Shown piece by piece: positions 1 to 13,000 of a stretch of DNA of 64,000 nucleotides (positions within the stretch are counted from its first letter, which is position 1; the number at the start of each line of letters is the position of its first letter). The stretch comes from Platerodrilus igneus (Eukaryota > Arthropoda > Insecta > Coleoptera > Lycidae): assembly GCA_036346225.1 (NCBI GenBank), contig JARFIW010001185.1:62001-126000 (forward strand), read 5' to 3'. Made by a program: the position numbers and the translations under genes. The notes under the pieces were generated by a model, which was not told the origin of the DNA, did no database searches, and was given only the letters and a program-made list of their open reading frames with translations.

Positions 1-494
1 TACCGCAAGATAAAATTGTGATGTTCAATGTATAATTTCATTTTCTTTTCGTAATCATCGTAGGACTGTTTATTGGATACCGTTGATACATCTAATTCTC
101 TAAAAAGCTGTCCCAGTAACCTACACTGTACAATCGTTTCGATACAGCAAGTTAAAAAAATTGTATCAACAGAGACGGTAATAACACTGGACACCAGCAT
201 ACTAATTGCTTGTAAAGTATACACCGTCTTATATAAAGCGTCATTTCCTTCCATTTTCCATATCCCTAATGGCAATGCACCAGACAATAAAGGATATGAA
301 ATTCGTATGAGTACGCAAGTTGTAGCGGATGTAAAAAATAGCAATTGCATACGTAAGTTAATGTATATAAGGCGGTCTAGACGCTTTCTTAAATCTTCTG
401 AACATAGTGTCGTTTTCCAGCATAAAGTAGAGCTTTTGATCAAATGTCTTAGTTTACTTTGACTATATAGCAATATAACAGATTTTCCAAAATA
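1..494 (-). CDS. Insect odorant receptor, exon 2 (partial, runs off left edge)
   Basis: Odorant-gated seven-transmembrane channel subunit of the insect 7tm_6 family, acting in the membrane of olfactory neurons. A strong polypyrimidine acceptor (TTTATCTTTTTCAG) ends at position 495 on the minus strand. From there one frame stays open to the window edge, about 164 codons. It reads YFGKSVILLYSQSKL, then a membrane segment (MQLLFFTSATTCVLIRI), a loop, a second membrane segment (ISMLVSSVITVSVDTIFLTC) and a cysteine/charged stretch ending near HHNFILR. This pattern is typical of the TM2-TM4 part of insect odorant receptors. The acceptor is phase 0 and matches the phase-0 donor of the exon at 14015-14233, joining TM1 to TM2. 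Later exons lie left of the window. The family call is by pattern recognition; the subfamily is unknown. Confidence 0.8.
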
Positions 495-1066
495 CTGAAA
501 AAGATAAACATTAGTGAAGAGCTGTTATGTCTACAAAAATTGATCTCAGTATCCTTTTATTAAGGAGCCAAAATTTGTTATTGAAATGTCAAAATTCATA
601 CTAAGGAAACAATTAAAAGCAATTCAAGTTTGAAGTACTTGTTAACAATTACTGAACATAAATAAATAAACAAAAAATGTGCATTCTCTTATTTAAAGTG
701 TTTGTACATATAACGACAAAAATGTAAGAGTATATATTTAGTCTTCTTGAGTAGAAGAAATACAGGCAGTCTGGATCATCCTACCTCTAGCTCGGCTCCC
801 TCCACCACCACCACAAAACGCCATAAGGAAGAGGATGCTCCACCTGCAAGATCCTCCGGGTGGACTCTGTCGCTGCGACGCCACTGAGTTAACCTATGTT
901 AACTCTACTGTTTTAAATCATTTTTACCCCCCAAACATCCCTAATCTAAAATCGGTAACCCAATCTTTAAAATTTTCGAGATACCTCTTGGTGCTTAACG
1001 GTTTCGCACGACTTTCGTATTCTCACCTTAAACTTTTACCTTAAGATCAACCCTTATCGAGTTACA
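495..1066. other. Odorant receptor intron start, no recognised feature
   Basis: This is the 3' part (in gene orientation) of the 13.5 kb odorant receptor intron. I see no gene or recognisable mobile element here beyond AT-rich sequence and a more GC-rich stretch around 775-890 with CCACCACCACCAC. Confidence 0.5.
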
Positions 1067-1300
1067 ACCCACAAACCCCAATTTTATAACTTTTTTATTA
1101 ATAAACATTTCTTTAATGCGTAGAGTATTGGATGGTCTAAAATTTTCTTGGAGGTCCAAACCCGAGTCCAAACCTGACATTAATTTTAATCTAGGACCAA
1201 CGCCTACAACCACCAAACCCAAAATTTTATAACTTTTTTATTTATAAATGGTTTCTAATCGTGTATGGTAATACCGATTAAAATATTCTTGAAAGTCCAT
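1067..1300. repeat. Two-copy tandem repeat, period about 141 bp
   Basis: Two diverged units begin near 1067 and 1208. Both contain an ACAAACCC/CCAAACCC start, then TTTTATAACTTTTTTATT, then a TAAA..TTTCT segment and a closing TTCTTG.A.GTCCA. I do not recognise the family. Confidence 0.55.
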
Positions 1301-1439
1301 ATATATGATTAATTTTACCTTAGGCCAACTCGATTAAAAAAAATTGGTGTAAGCAAAAAAGTACTACGCATTCTTTTAAAACAATTTTATTTAATTATAA
1401 ATATACAGTGTACGCTTATCATCTATTTTCATGCATTAA

Positions 1440-1803
1440 TAGTCACACACATACCAACTACAACACGGAGCCGCCATGTAAAGGTAATGCCTTATATGTG
1501 ATTTTCTAATGCTCCACCCGAAGGTACTACATTGGCCAGGAAGAGAGTTTTTTTACCTAAAAAATTTTGAATTTTTGCCCAATCCTTGCTGTTCCAAACA
1601 AGGTAGGGATTTTTAACGTGCATGACAACACTCACACACGGGACCTCCATTTTACCTCTCATCCGAACGAGGGCGTATTTTTGTGAAAAATGCTCGCCTA
1701 ACATTTTTTAAGCGGACCGTCTTGGGATTCGAACCCGGGACCTTGGGCGTAGTAGTAACATGAATACCAACTACGCCACAGAGCCGCCTGTAAAGCTAAT
1801 ACC
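1440..1803 (-). mobile_element. tRNA-derived SINE (minus strand), with a second truncated head
   Basis: Read on the minus strand, the element starts near 1788 with a tRNA-like head. It has an A-box-like TGGCGTAGTTGG and a perfect B-box GGTTCGAATCC (about 1724-1734 on plus). A central domain follows (CTCGTTCGGATGAGAGG..., GGTCCCGTGTGTGAGTGTTG), then a tail ending near 1492. The same body recurs at 36017-37890 and 45812-46065. TGTAAAGGTAATGCC (1477-1491) and TGTAAAGCTAATACC (1789-1803) could be a target duplication. However, the left copy directly adjoins another SINE head (GGCGGCTC.GTG..GTAGTTGG, about 1450-1476), so a SINE tandem is equally possible. Pol III boxes, not an intact tRNA, support the SINE call. 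Confidence 0.75.
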
Positions 1804-2144
1804 GCACGACTCGCAGTTAAAGTCGTCTGTTACTGGTTTGACTGAAAGCTTAAGCTGCGATTGGCTAGTACAATGCTATTCTACCTGGTGCCTCTTGAAG
1901 GCATCCATCCTGGTAAAGTAGACGTGACAGGACTCGCATTTAAAAACGTTTGCAGGTATCATTTTAGTACAAAACAAAGTCCGCACTATAAGAGTTTGGT
2001 GAAATTTGTAAGCGAACTAAATTATAACTAAAAAGTTTACTCTTGCGTGCCTGCTCTATATACTCTATAGAACGCAAACCGAAGAAGACAATCGAACAAA
2101 GCTAAGGACTCGTCCAGTACAATTAGCACCAATGGGTGCGCCTG

Positions 2145-2146
<2 letters not shown>

Positions 2147-2196
<50 letters not shown>
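2147..2196. repeat. (TA)n microsatellite
   Basis: Uninterrupted AT dinucleotide tract of about 50 bp. A reading frame that crosses it (Tyr-Ile repeats) is a low-complexity artefact. Confidence 0.95.
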
Positions 2197-2198
<2 letters not shown>

Positions 2199-2319
2199 CG
2201 CCGTTTGTTTAAAGAAAAGTTTTTTATATATAAACAAAAAATTCAATTAATCAAAAAACGGATACCCAAAATCTGTCTGCAATATACATTAATATTTTTA
2301 ATTTAGCATAACCATCCTC

Positions 2320-4978
2320 CATTTCGAATGGACCCGCACCTTGCCGAAGTTCTAAATTACTAGAACAGGTGAAATGGCTTGCGTGTTCTAATGAGCTAAA
2401 GAGCCAAACTACAGGTCCAACCAAAGTAGTAGGGTCGTTAGTGAGGAACCAGACTAAGACAGGTCCCCGAAATAGGGCAGCGGCTCTTTCGGTACTTAGA
2501 TTGGCAGAGACCATAGGGGTCGGTATGGCAGTCTAAGACACACTACCGCGATGTGGAAGGCAACGGGAAACCACCACATTATCTCCCAAGTACACAGCTT
2601 ACTTAAATTGCTACAAACATGATGGCATTCTCTGGGGTAAAAGATTCCGGAGTTAAAATAGTCCCCCATTCGGATCTCCGGGAGGGGACTACTTCGGAGG
2701 ATGCGATCGGAAAGTTAAAAATAAGAGTAGGGAACATTCTGCGAGTCGGAGCGTGGAATGTTAGAAGTATGAAGCAAGTAGGTAAGCTAGAGAACCTAAA
2801 AATCGAAATGAATAGGTTATCACTAGACATAGTAGGGATAAGCGAAGTTCGGTGGCCAAAGGCGGGGGATTTTTGGAGTGGAGACTTCAGGGTAATTCAT
2901 ACAGGAGCAGAGGAAGGAAATTTAGGTGTGGGGATAGTTATGCGGAAAAAGATAGGATACTGTGTAGAAAATTACTTACAAAAGAACGAAAGAGTACTCA
3001 TGGTTAGATTAGAATCTAAACCGGTAAACACAGTAATAATACAAGTATACATGCCCACCTCTAGCTACAGTGAGGAAGAGGTAAAAGCCATCTACAAAGA
3101 TATCAAAGACATATTGAGATACGTAAAAGGACATGAAAATTTAATAATTACGGGGGATTTTAATGCCGTGGTAGGTGAGGGTAGGGAAGGAGCGGTAGTA
3201 GGTTTATTTGGTTTAGGCACGAGAAACGACAGGGGAAATAGGCTGGTAGAATTTTGCGACAAGAACAATTTAATCATCACAAACACATTATTTCAACATT
3301 ATGCTAGAAGGCGATATACGTGGAAGATGCCAGGAGATATAGGAAGATATCAAATAGATTACATTCTTGTTAGACAACGGTTTAGGAATCAAGTAAAAGA
3401 CTGTAGAAGCTACCCAGAAGCAGGTATAGATACTGACCACAACATCGTAATTATGAAGACCGCACTTAAATTTAAAAATCTGAAAAAAAGGAACGGAAAA
3501 AGGCACTTGGATAAAGATAAAGATATTCAAGTAAGATTCGAAAAAAAGTCAAATGAATTGCTGAATGATATCGGGAAAATATCTGAAACTAAGGAAGTAG
3601 AAACAGAATGGAATAACATTAAATCCAGCCTAGACATGGCGGCCAGAGATATTCTGGAGTATACACAAAAATAAAATAAGAAACCATGGATAACAAAGGA
3701 TATCGTGAATTTAATAGAAGAAAGACGAAAATACAAAAATAAATCAGACGAAACAGGAAAACAGAGATACAAAGCTATAAAATGGGAAATTATTCGAAAA
3801 TGCAGGAAAGCTAAAGAACAATGGATTGATGAAAAGTGCAAAGAGGTACAAACTAAGATGGAAATAGGAAAGACAGACGAAGCATACAAATTAATTAGAA
3901 TGAATTTTAGGGATATAAAACCGTATAGTAAAAATATAAGGGACGCACAAGGAAACGTCATTATAGAAAACGTAGAGAAAGTGAGTAGATTGCAAGAATA
4001 TATAGGGAATTTATACGCAGGAGAGGAACTAACTGCATTAGAACAGGAATCAGACATTGAAAATGATGACTTGGGATATCCTATACTTCGAGACGAGTTT
4101 GAATTAGCATTAAAGAGTCTGAAAAATGGTAAGGCGCAGGGTACAGATAAAGTGCAAGCAGAAACTCTAAAGGCCGCTGGACAAGCAGTAACAGAACGTC
4201 TCTTCCAACTTGTAAGCTATATGTATGAGACAGGCGAGATACCCAAAGATTTCAAACGTAGCATCATAGTAACTATACCAAAAAAGAAAGGCGCGGATAG
4301 ATGTGAAAATTTTCGAACAATAAGTTTGACAGCACACGTGTCAAAAATATTAACTAGAATTGTGCAAAGACGAATGGAAAAACGAGCTGAAGAAATACTA
4401 GGAGAAGACCAATTTGGGTTTAGGCGAAACAGGGGAACACGGGATGCTATTTTAGCTCTGAGAGTGATAATGGAGAAACAATAGAAAAGGGAAAGCATGT
4501 ATATAGGGTTTGTAGATCTGGAAAAAGCATTCGACAATGTAAATTGGAAAAAATGTTTGAAATACTCAAAAGATTGGAATGAGTTATAGGGATAGACGAA
4601 TAGTACATAGCTTATACAAAGAGCAAACAGCAGTAATAGAATTAGAGCAGGAACGTAGAGAAGTAAACATTAGGAAAGGGGTGAGACAGGGATGTGCCCT
4701 ATCCCCATTGATCTTTAACTTGTACATAGAAGAGGCAATTAATACTGTCAAATGCAGGAAGACATTTGGAATTACTATGCAGGGACAAAAAATTGATATG
4801 CTTACATTTGCAGATGATATAGCGGTATTAGCGTCTAGCAACGAAGAGTTAGAAGCTGCTCTTAATGAAATGGAAACGGTTCTGATAGAGAGATACGGTA
4901 TGAAAATTAACAAAACTAAAACTAAAGTTCTAGTTTGCAAAGGTGGGGAAAATAAATCAAAAACAAGAATTCCTGATG
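2320..4978 (+). mobile_element. RTE-like non-LTR retrotransposon, copy A (5' complete, 3' lost)
   Basis: The similarity shared with copy E (17268) begins near 2320, leaving a roughly 300-bp leader before the coding region. Endonuclease and reverse transcriptase domains follow. The copy stops abruptly near 4978 inside the region just after the catalytic FADD motif and is fused to copy B. LINEs usually lose their 5' end on insertion, so a missing 3' end implies later deletion or recombination. The copy lies in the odorant receptor intron, antisense to that gene. Confidence 0.85.
2619..4977 (+). pseudogene. LINE ORF2-type protein: AP endonuclease plus reverse transcriptase (broken)
   Basis: Encodes the nicking and reverse-transcribing protein of the RTE-like LINE. 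The first open segment (2619-3674) is an endonuclease/exonuclease/phosphatase domain with WNVRSM, the catalytic-type GISEVRWP, ITGDFNAVVG and DTDHNIV motifs. The second (3705-4484) covers the linker and the start of the reverse transcriptase, with IVTIPKK and FGFRRNRGTRDAI. The third (4579-4977) holds RQGCALSPLIFNLY and the catalytic FADDIAVLA. The breaks near 3674, 4484 and 4560 are a stop and small indels, so this copy is dead. The first ATG of the open frame is at 2619. It resembles the arthropod proteins often labelled craniofacial development protein 2-like, which are RTE-type endonucleases. Confidence 0.85.
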
Positions 4979-4984
4979 TAGAGA

Positions 4985-7900
4985 CTTTAGGGTAATTCAT
5001 ACAGGTCAGAGGAAGAAAATTGCGATGTGGAGATAGTCATGAGGAAAAACAAAGTACACTGTATAGAAAACTACTTACAATAGAACGAAAGAGTAGTCAT
5101 GACTATATTATAGTCTAAACCGGTAAATACAGTAATAATTCAAGTATACATGCCACCTTTCGCTACAGTGAGTAAGAGGTAGAAGCGACCTAGAAAGATA
5201 TCGAAGACATACAAAGATTCGTAAAAGGACCTGAAATTTTACTAATTACGGAACACTTTAATGCAGTGATTGCTGAGGATAGGGAAGGAGCAGTAAATGG
5301 TTTAGACACGAGAATTTTGCGACAAACACGTTAATCATCACAAACGCATCATTTCAAAACATGGTAAAAAACGATACACGTGGAAGATAACAAGAGATAT
5401 AGGGAGATAAAGAATAAATTACATTTTTGTTTGACAACGGTTTAGAAATCAAGTAATAGACTGTATAAGCTACTCAGAAGCAGATATCTATACTGACCAC
5501 AAATTAATGATTATGAAAAAGGGCTTAAATTTAAAAATTTGAAAAAAGAAAAGCGAAAGGTACTTTTACCTAAAGATACTAAAAGATTAAAATATCCATA
5601 AAAGATTTGAGAAAAAGTCAAACGAATTCTAAAAGACATCGAAAAAATATCCTATACTAGCTTAGATATGGCGGTCAGAGATATTCTAGGCCATAAATAA
5701 ATGAAACCAAAAACCCTTGAGTAACAACGGGTATTCTGAGTTTAACAGAAGAAAGGCGAAAATACAAAAGCACCCCAAATAAAGCATGAGAACAGAGATA
5801 GAAAACCATAAAATGGAAACTTATTCGCTAATGCAGGAAAGCTAAAGAACAATGGATTGATGAAAAGTGAAAAGAGGTACAAACTAAGATGGAAACAGGA
5901 AAGACATACGAAGCAGTCAAATCAATTAGAATGAATTTCAGGGATATAAAGGATATATGAGACGCGGAGGAAGCAACACTATAGAAAATATAGAGAAAAT
6001 GGTTAGATGGAAAGAACATATAGAGAATTTATGTGCAGGACAGGACCTAGAAGCACTAGAACAGGAATGAAACTTTGAAAGGGATGACTTTGGATATTTT
6101 ATACTTAGAGATGAGTTTGAAGTAGCATTAAAGGGTCTTAAAAATAATAAGACACAGGGTATAGATAAGGTGCAAATAGAAACTTTAAAAGCCGCTCGAA
6201 AAGTAGTAACAGAGGGTCTCTCCCAACTTGTAAATTATATGTATGAGACAAGCGAAATACCCAAAGATTTCAAACGAAACGCCATAGTCACTATACCAAA
6301 AAAGGAAGGTGCGAATAGATAGGAAAACCTTCAAACAATAAGTTGAACAGCAAAGGTGTCAAAATATTAATTAGGACTGTACTAAAACTGATGGAAAAAT
6401 GGGCTGAAGAAATACTAAAAGATGAATTTGGTTTTAGGCGAAACAGGGCGATGTTTATAGAGAAAACAATAGAAAAATTAGAATGCGCGTATATAGGGTT
6501 TGTTGATCTGGAAAAAGCATTCGACAATGTAAAATGGAAAAAATATTTGAAATTCTAAAAAAGATTGGAATGAGCTATTGGGATAAATGAATAGTAAATA
6601 GCCTATACAAAGAAGATACTAATAGAATTAAAGCAGAAACGTAGAGAAGTAAATATTAGGAAAAGGGTAAGACAGGGACGTGCCCTATTCCCATTAGTTT
6701 TTAACTTGTATATTGAGGAGGCCAGGAATACTGTCAAATGCAGAAAAACATTTGGAATTATTATGCAGGGACAAAAGATTGATATGATTAGATTTGCAGA
6801 TAATATAGCGGTACTAGCATCTAGCAGGGAAGTGTTAAAAGTAGCTCTTAATGAAATGGAAATAGTACTAATAGAAGAATACGGTAAGAGAGTTAACAAA
6901 CATAAAGCTAAAGTATCAGTATTAAAGGAAGGGGAAATAAGTCAAAACCCGGAATACAAATAGGAAACGAGAACGAAGAAGAAGTTTAAAATTTCTTGTA
7001 CCTAGAAAGTTAAATAATGCAAGATGTAAAGGGTACAAAAGATATAAAATAAAGATTAGCACAAGGCCGTGCTGCTTTTAACAAGAAAAGGCAACTACTA
7101 TGTTCAAATACAACTAACACAGAACACAAGAAAAGAATTGCTGCAAATATATGTGTGAAGCACACCACTATACGACTGTGAAACGTGCACAGTTGGAGAA
7201 GCCGACAGGGAAAAAGGAAATGTGGTGCTACAAACGTATGATGAAGATATCATAAACAGACAAAGTTAAGAACAAAGCTGTTCTCAAAGTGGTAGGGGCA
7301 GAAAGAAATATGCGAAGAATAGTTATATATAGGAGAGATAGTACCATAGGCCACATACTAAGGCATGATAGAATAGTACGTAATATATTAGAAGCAGAGA
7401 AAGAAAAAGAATAAGTAAAGGTAGACCTGGATTAGACTTTTCCACACAGACAGTGAAAGATGTAGGTTGTAAAAATTTCAGGGAAATATGTAGGTTAGCT
7501 CAGAATCGAGAACAATGGAGGTACGCTTCCTACCAGTTCGAGGACGAAAAACTAAAAGATAAAAGATAGTAATTGTAGTTAAATCTGATGATTATCGTAA
7601 GTAACTACAAGTGTTTGTTTTGCAATATTACTGGGCGGAAGGAGTAATCGTAAAACTAATGATTCCGTAAGTATCTAAGTAGTGGCGGATCTTGGTAGCC
7701 ATGAGGTAGCTTAACCCGCTTCGCGTATCATAAAGTACCGCTGAAATAGAGTATAGCTTTTCGAAAACAATACAAACGAAAGAGTGCAAAAGATACAAAA
7801 AAAAATAGCACAAGAACATACTGTATTTAACAAGAAAAAGCAGCAGCTATGATTGAAAACAACAAACATAAAAAGAAGAAAAAATTGCCGAAAGCATATG

Positions 7901-8306
7901 CGTAAAACCCAACACTGTACGTCTGAAACGTGGTCAGTAGGCGAAGCGGACAGGGAAAATATAGAAACCTTGAAATGTTGTGCTATAGACGTATGATGAA
8001 GATATCTTAGACAAACAAAGTTAAGAACAAAATGGTACTAGAATGGGTAGGGAAAGAAGTAATATATGGAAACCGGTAAAAAATATAAGATATAGGACAA
8101 TAGAACGCATACTAAGACATTAGGGAATAGCGCGGCTTATATTAGAAGTAGAGATAAAAAAAGAGAGACAGGGGTTGGTCTAGATTAGACTGTTGTATAC
8201 AGATAATGAAAGATATAGGCTGTAAGAATTTCAGGGAAATGTGTAGGTTAGCTCAGAATGGCGTCCAACCAGTTCCAGGGCTGAAGACACAATGGTGATG
8301 TGAATT
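4985..8306 (+). mobile_element. RTE-like LINE, copy B (5' truncated, heavily decayed)
   Basis: Begins inside the endonuclease domain: GAGACTTTAGGGTAATTCAT matches 2881 of copy A. It continues through decayed RT (fragments at 6343-6558 and 6706-6963, with FGFRRNR and FADNIAVLA in place of FADDIAVLA) to the C-terminal region ending near 7566. The 3' tail from 7570 to about 8306 contains a degenerate second copy of the element's own C-terminal coding region (7786-8290), as in copies D and E. It has more stops and indels than copy A, so it is older. It lies within the odorant receptor intron. Confidence 0.8.
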
Positions 8307-10076
8307 AAAATGTTATAATGAGCGATTCACTAACGATAAACTTTTTTAATAATGTTTGTTACGTTAAGTTTTTGAAATGTAGTGATTCTGCATTGGTTTT
8401 TAACTACCGTAGTTATGCTTCCCTAAAAACGCTTTTTATGTTATTCTAAAATTATACAAGCTGAACAAGTTCAATAAATATGTGTTAAACCGTCCTATAT
8501 AAAAATTTCCCTCAGTGTAGAAGTACGTGGAATATATCTTATAACAGTTTATAAATTCTCTAAAATGTTATCGTTATAAGCTTTGCTAAATTTGTTGAAA
8601 CAAGCAAGCGTTTGCTCCTCCTTATCACTTTTAAAAGTTATTTCAATTATTTCAATAGTTTATTTTACGAAGCAAGTTTGAAACAGCTGCTTTGTATAAA
8701 AACTGCGTTATATTTGCAGGCGTTCGAGCTCCCTCAAGTTTTACGGAGAATAAAATCGTTCTTCCAATTAAATCGTTCTTGGTATACCCGTAGCGTGTAT
8801 CAATAATAATACAAATCTCAATTCATTTCTAAAAGTCGTGCAACTGGTTTCCTTTAGCAAGATACAAGATTGCGTAATCGCTTTGCTTGTTTTAAAATAT
8901 ATTTGCTTTTCCACGAGAACGAAATTCAATGGATTTAATTATCGGATTATGCCTTCTTTATTGCTTGCATTCTAAGAATATTTCGCAGTTGTTGTCTGGA
9001 ATATACTTTTGCTTGCGTTTGTAGAATATTTTACACCAATATTATGCTAGTTAAACTTTAATGATACGTTCTTAAATCTTACGAGGTGCACTTCCCAAAG
9101 CAGAAAAAAAGATTTGAGATATATGTATTCTGTGTAATTGTTTTTTTTTATATATTTAGGGCTGAAACATTTTGTAAATATGCTTGCATTTTTATATGTA
9201 CCTACTATTTAGATAATAAGATTTTGTTCTCGATATTTTCAAATGTTTAAGTTTATACTGTATTATATGTAAATTGACGCTCTATTTATATCACGTTATA
9301 ACGAACGATTATGTAAATGTGTTGACTTTTGTAAATATTCTTTTGGGACTGTATGTTCGTAATATAACTAACTTTTTACTGAGGTTTCCAATTTATATTT
9401 CGGTATCACCCACCCCACTTCACGACGTTTTTGAGCTAACTCTAAATCTAATTCTTTTGGATTTCGATTCTACCATTCTGTTCCTATTTTGTTGCGATAT
9501 TCGGTGTAGGCGATTTCCTTTACTTACTCTACTGCTTTCTTTCTTGTCTGCACGGAATACCATAACTTTTTTTTTTAGATGCATTGAAGTAGTTCAATAC
9601 ATTTGTGACTGAATCCCTAGTCCAAATTTGGCGGTAACTATAATAATGAAATGTAAATAAATTTTGATAAAATTTCAAATTTATAGGTAAAAATTTTGAG
9701 GATATCTTTTATTACCGATGAATCGGGAACTAGTTTACCAATCCATCCCTTCGGACGTACAAACCTCAACTTATCCCGTTTCAGGATTGAAATGTTCAAG
9801 CGTTTGTTTTCTGCCAAATAATAATAATCTTTTATCCTTTCTTTTCTGTTTTCTTTTCTGTTTTCTATACTCTATTTTTTTTTCTCAGTCTAATTTTTAT
9901 TATTTGCCACAGTTTTTAATAGTTATAGTGATGCGTACTAGCCAATTCATGTAATTGTATTTTACATATTGGGTTAAGTGGAAGAGCAGATCTAGATATA
10001 ATATGTTATATCTACAGCTGAACTTCGCCCTTTGAACTATGCATATGTGTTCTTTTTTTGGGATTATAGATCTCTG
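8307..10076. other. AT-rich intronic sequence, no recognised gene
   Basis: Pyrimidine-rich and AT-rich DNA inside the odorant receptor intron. Open frames here (for example 9274-9612) are Phe/Leu-rich with no recognisable domain. The layout around 9400-9850 loosely resembles 16230-16480, perhaps an unidentified old repeat, but I cannot establish this by eye. Confidence 0.4.
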
Positions 10077-13000
10077 TATATTCAATTTACTTACAAAAGA
10101 ATGAAAGAGTACTCGTGGTTAGATTAGAATCTAAACCGGCAAACACAGTAATAACACAAGTATACATGCCCACCTCTAGCTACAGTGACGAAGAGGTAGA
10201 AGCGATCTACAAAGATATCGAAGACATACTAAGATACGTAAAAGGACATGAAAATTTAATAATTACGGGGGATTTTAATGCAGCGGTAGGTGAGGGTAGG
10301 GAAAGAGCGATAGTAGGTTTATTTGGTTTAGGCACTAGAAACGACAGAGGAAATAGGCTGGTAGAATTTTGCGACAAGAGCAATTTAATCATTACAAACA
10401 TGTTATTTCAACATCATGCTAGAAGACGATATACGTGGAAGATGCCAGGAGATATAGGAAGATATCAAATAGATTACATTCTTGTTAGACAATGGTTTGG
10501 GAATTAAGTAAAAGACCGTAGAAGCTACCCAGAAGCAGCTATAGATACTGACCACAACATCGTAATTATGAAAGCCGCACTTAAATTTAAAAATTTGAAA
10601 AAAAGAAACGGAAAAAGGCACTTGGACCTACAGAAACTAAAAGAGAAAGATATTCAAGAAAGATTCGAAAAAATGTCAAATGAATTGCTCAAAGATATCG
10701 GGAAAATATCTGATACTAAGGAAGTAGAAACAGAATGGAATAACATTAAATCCAGCCTCGACATGGCGGCCAGAGATATTCTGGGATATACACAAAAAAA
10801 AGAAACCATGGATAACAAAGGATATCCTGAATTTAATAGAAGAAAGACGAAAATACAAAAATAAATCAGACGAAACAGGAAAACAGAGATACAAAGCCAT
10901 AAAATGGGAAATTATTCGAAAATGCAGGAAAGCTAAAGAACAATAGATTGATGAAAAGTGCAAAGAGGTACAAACTAAGATGGAAGTAGGAAAGACAGAT
11001 GAAGCATACAAACCGATTAGAATGAATTTTAGGGAAATAAAACCGTATAGCAAAAATATAAGGGACGCACAAGAAAACGTCATTATAGAAAACGTAGAAA
11101 GTGGGTAGATGCAAGAATATATAGGGAATTTATATGCAGGAGAGGAACTAAAGGCATTAGAACAGGAATCAGACATTGAAAACGATGACTTGAGATATCC
11201 TATACTTAGAGATGAATTTGAATTATCATTAAAGGGTCTGAAAAATGGTAAGGCGCCGGGTACAGATAAGGTGCAAGCGGAGTCTCTAAAAACCGCTGGT
11301 CAAACAGTAACAGAACATCTCTTCCAACCTGTAAGCTATATGTATGAAACAGGCAATATACCCAAAGATTTCAAACATAACATCATAGTAACTATACCAA
11401 AAAAGAACGACGCAGATAGATGTGAAAATTTTCGAACAATAAGTTTGACAGCACACGTATCAAAAATATTAACTAGAATTGTACAAAGACAAATGGAAAA
11501 ACGGGCTGAAGAAATACTAGGAGAAGACCAATTTGGGTTTAGGCGAAACAGGGGAACACGGGAGGCTCTCTTAGCTCTGAGGGTGATAATGGAGAAAACA
11601 ATAGAAAAAGGGGAAAGCGTGTATATAGGGTTTGTAGATCTGGAAAAAGCATTTGACAATATAAAATGGAAAAAAATGGTCGAAATACTCAAAAAGATTG
11701 GAATGAGTTATAGGAATTGACGGATAGTACATAGCTTATACAATGAGCAAACAGGAGTAATAGAATTAGAGCAGGAACGTAGAGAAGTAAACTTCAGGAA
11801 ATGGGTGAGACAGGAATATTCCCTATCCCCATTAATTTTTAACTTGTACACTGAAGAGGCAATGAATACTGTCAAATGCAGGAAGACATTTGGAATTACT
11901 ATGCAGGGACAAAAATTGATATGCTGAGACTTGCAGATGATAAAGCGGTATTAGCATCTAGCAAGGAAGAGTTAGAAGCTGCTCTCAATGAAATGGAAAC
12001 GGTTCTAACAGAGAGATACGGTATGAAAATTAACAAAAGTAAAACTAAAGTACTAGTATGCAAAGGAGGCAAAAATAAATCGAAAACAAGAATACAAATA
12101 TGTAACACTAACTTGCAAGAGGTTAAGGATTTCTGCTACCTAGGAAGCCAAATAACGCAAGATGGGAAAAGCACAAAAGATATAAAGCAAATATTAGCAC
12201 AAGGTCGTGCTACATTTAACAAGAAAAAGCAACTACTGTGTTCGAAGACAACAAACATAGAAACAAGGGAAAGATTGCTTAAAACATATGTATGGGGCAC
12301 AGCACTGTACGGCTGTGAAGCCTGGACAGTAGGAGAAGAAGACAAGAAAAAGGTAGAAGCCTTTGAAATGTGGGGCTACAGACGATTGATAAAGATATCA
12401 TGGACAGACAAAGTTAAGAACGAAGAGGTACTAAAAATGGTTGGGAAAGAAAGAAATGTGTGGAAAACGGTAAAAAATAGGAGAGGTAGGATGATAGGCC
12501 ACATACTACGGCATGAGGTAATAGTGCGGAATATACGAGAAGCAGAGATAGGAAAAAAGAGAAAAAGAGGTAGACCTAGGTTAGACTACTGCACACAGAT
12601 AGTGAAAGATGTAGGCTGTAGGAGTTTCAGGGAAATGTGTAGGCTAGCTCAGAATAGAAATCAATGGAGGTACGCATCCAACCAGTCCCAAGATGAATAA
12701 ATTAATGACGAAGAAAGTAACTGCACTTAAACATGATATTTATTATAAGCAACTACAAGCATTGGATGGTCAATATTCTCGAATAATGGTAATTGCGTGA
12801 AATCATTTACTGAAAACTATTATTTCGGCAAATGTCTAAGTGTTGGGGCATCTTGGCAGCCACAGGTTGCTTAACCCTCTTCAATAAATCTCAGTGAAAT
12901 AGGGCATAATATTAGAAAACAATAAAAAAAACACGATATTTATTATAAGCAACTAAAGCATTGGATGGGCAATATTCTCGAATAATGGTAACTATTATTT

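Noticed and set aside
73..462. Plus-strand open frame of 129 codons at the left edge
   Set aside because: It is antisense to odorant receptor exon 2. The minus strand has splice signals and family motifs, while the plus-strand product has no recognisable domain.
1715..1790. tRNA gene (A- and B-box, GGTTCGAATCC)
   Set aside because: The pol III boxes are part of a dispersed SINE. The remaining sequence does not fold into a complete cloverleaf with an acceptor stem.
3527..4057. Long minus-strand frames antisense to the LINE copies (also at 3288-3530, 4217-4537, 10676-11176 and 18578-19168)
   Set aside because: They mirror A-rich coding sequence on the plus strand and give Ser/Phe/Leu-rich, domain-free products that recur in every LINE copy.
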